A stretch of 63,422 bases of DNA from an uncultured Flavobacteriaceae bacterium (lineage in GTDB: Bacteria > Bacteroidota > Bacteroidia > Flavobacteriales > Flavobacteriaceae): NCBI GenBank assembly GCA_938020445.1, contig CALIIC010000075.1:1-63422 (forward strand), in the 5' to 3' direction. Position numbers and translations under genes: made by a program. Numbering within the stretch: position 1 is the stretch's first letter; every line of letters starts with the position of its first letter. Below are positions 63,094 through 63,422 of this stretch, in pieces. The notes under the pieces are model-generated. The model made no database searches. It saw only the letters and a program-made list of their open reading frames with translations, and had not been told where the DNA came from.

Positions 63094-63422
63094 ATGAAGC
63101 GGACCTTCTTATTATTCATTATGATATTGCTGCCGATTTGCTCGGTAGTCGGGCAAGGAGCAGCCAAAAAACGCCAACAACAATTTGAGAAAACCAAGAA
63201 ATTAGTGGATGGCCGACAGTTTCGATTTGAAGCAGTAAATGTAAAGCCACGGTTAGGTGCCAGTATTAGTTTGGTGACGACCACGAATCGTTTGGAGATA
63301 AAGAACGATTCGGTACAGGCGTACCTGCCGTACTTTGGTGAGCTACGCATAGCACAATACAATGGTGAAGGAGCCATCCAAATGAACGATCTTTTAAAAG
63401 CGTATGAAGTAAGGGTCAAGGA
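63094..63422 (+). CDS. DUF4251 family exported protein, truncated by window edge
   Basis: First 109 residues, from ATG 63094; the rest lies beyond the window. Sec-type signal (TFLLFIMILLPICSVVGQ) followed by the DUF4251 pattern FEKTKKLVDGRQFRFEAV, then NRLEIKNDSVQAYLPYFGE. Small periplasmic proteins of this type are widespread in Bacteroidota; function unknown. It starts 39 bp after the CocE-type gene, so they may be co-transcribed. Confidence 0.8.
   Translation, partial: MKRTFLLFIMILLPICSVVGQGAAKKRQQQFEKTKKLVDGRQFRFEAVNVKPRLGASISLVTTTNRLEIKNDSVQAYLPYFGELRIAQYNGEGAIQMNDLLKAYEVRVK

Overview
The window looks like chromosome from a marine-type member of the Flavobacteriaceae (Bacteroidota). Evidence: SusC-type and DUF2490 outer-membrane proteins, many short lipoproteins with Bacteroidota signal peptides, a type IX secretion type B sorting domain, DUF2452, moderately AT-rich sequence, few Shine-Dalgarno sites, and TTTG/TAnnTTTG promoter-like boxes. 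No rRNA, tRNA, CRISPR array, transposase or integrase was seen.

Layout. 1-8.8 kb: a truncated membrane protein gene, two serine hydrolases, a Tat-exported Gfo/Idh oxidoreductase with a pirin, DUF2452, and a run of three envelope genes that all look peptidoglycan-active (3D-domain lipoprotein, amidase, M14 peptidase). 8.9-16.9 kb (minus strand): a four-gene unit consisting of a 55-residue membrane protein, a SusC-like barrel with no plug domain, a giant alpha-2-macroglobulin that carries a SusC-type plug domain and an intact CxEQ thioester motif, and a second 55-residue membrane protein paralogous to the first. This is the most unusual system here: a TonB-dependent receptor apparently split over two adjacent genes, its plug grafted into a protease-trap protein. 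17-19.2 kb: OmpA-family and VWA lipoproteins.

19.3-39.1 kb plus 47.1-47.7 kb: a molybdenum-hydroxylase neighbourhood. It holds isoquinoline-oxidoreductase-like iorAB, moeA-moaA, xdhC, a NifS-type cysteine desulfurase, an aerobic CO dehydrogenase cluster in form I order (coxM-S-L-G-D-E-F) with the exact form I active-site loop AYRCSFR, and mocA. Together these could build, cytidylate and sulfurate the cofactor and insert it into two enzymes. The CoxF-like protein carries an extra YHS metal-binding domain. The gap between coxD and coxE holds arrays of 7-bp repeats.

39.2-47.1 kb: an accessory block between coxF and mocA. It contains a lysine-rich protein, a membrane protein behind a perfect FNR-type box, three ankyrin proteins (two with duplicated flanks) and a 931-residue protein with 15 copies of a 32-residue alpha-hairpin repeat that I cannot match to a named family. 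None of the repeat proteins has a signal peptide.

47.9-63.4 kb: mostly ordinary flavobacterial genes: amidohydrolase, polysaccharide deacetylase, ECF sigma factor with a membrane partner, M16 protease, GntR regulator, T9SS cargo, a VTC/DUF4956/DUF2490 operon, a CocE-type hydrolase and a truncated DUF4251 gene. A second heptamer-repeat region precedes the M16 gene.

All calls are from reading translations and motifs; no database search was run.
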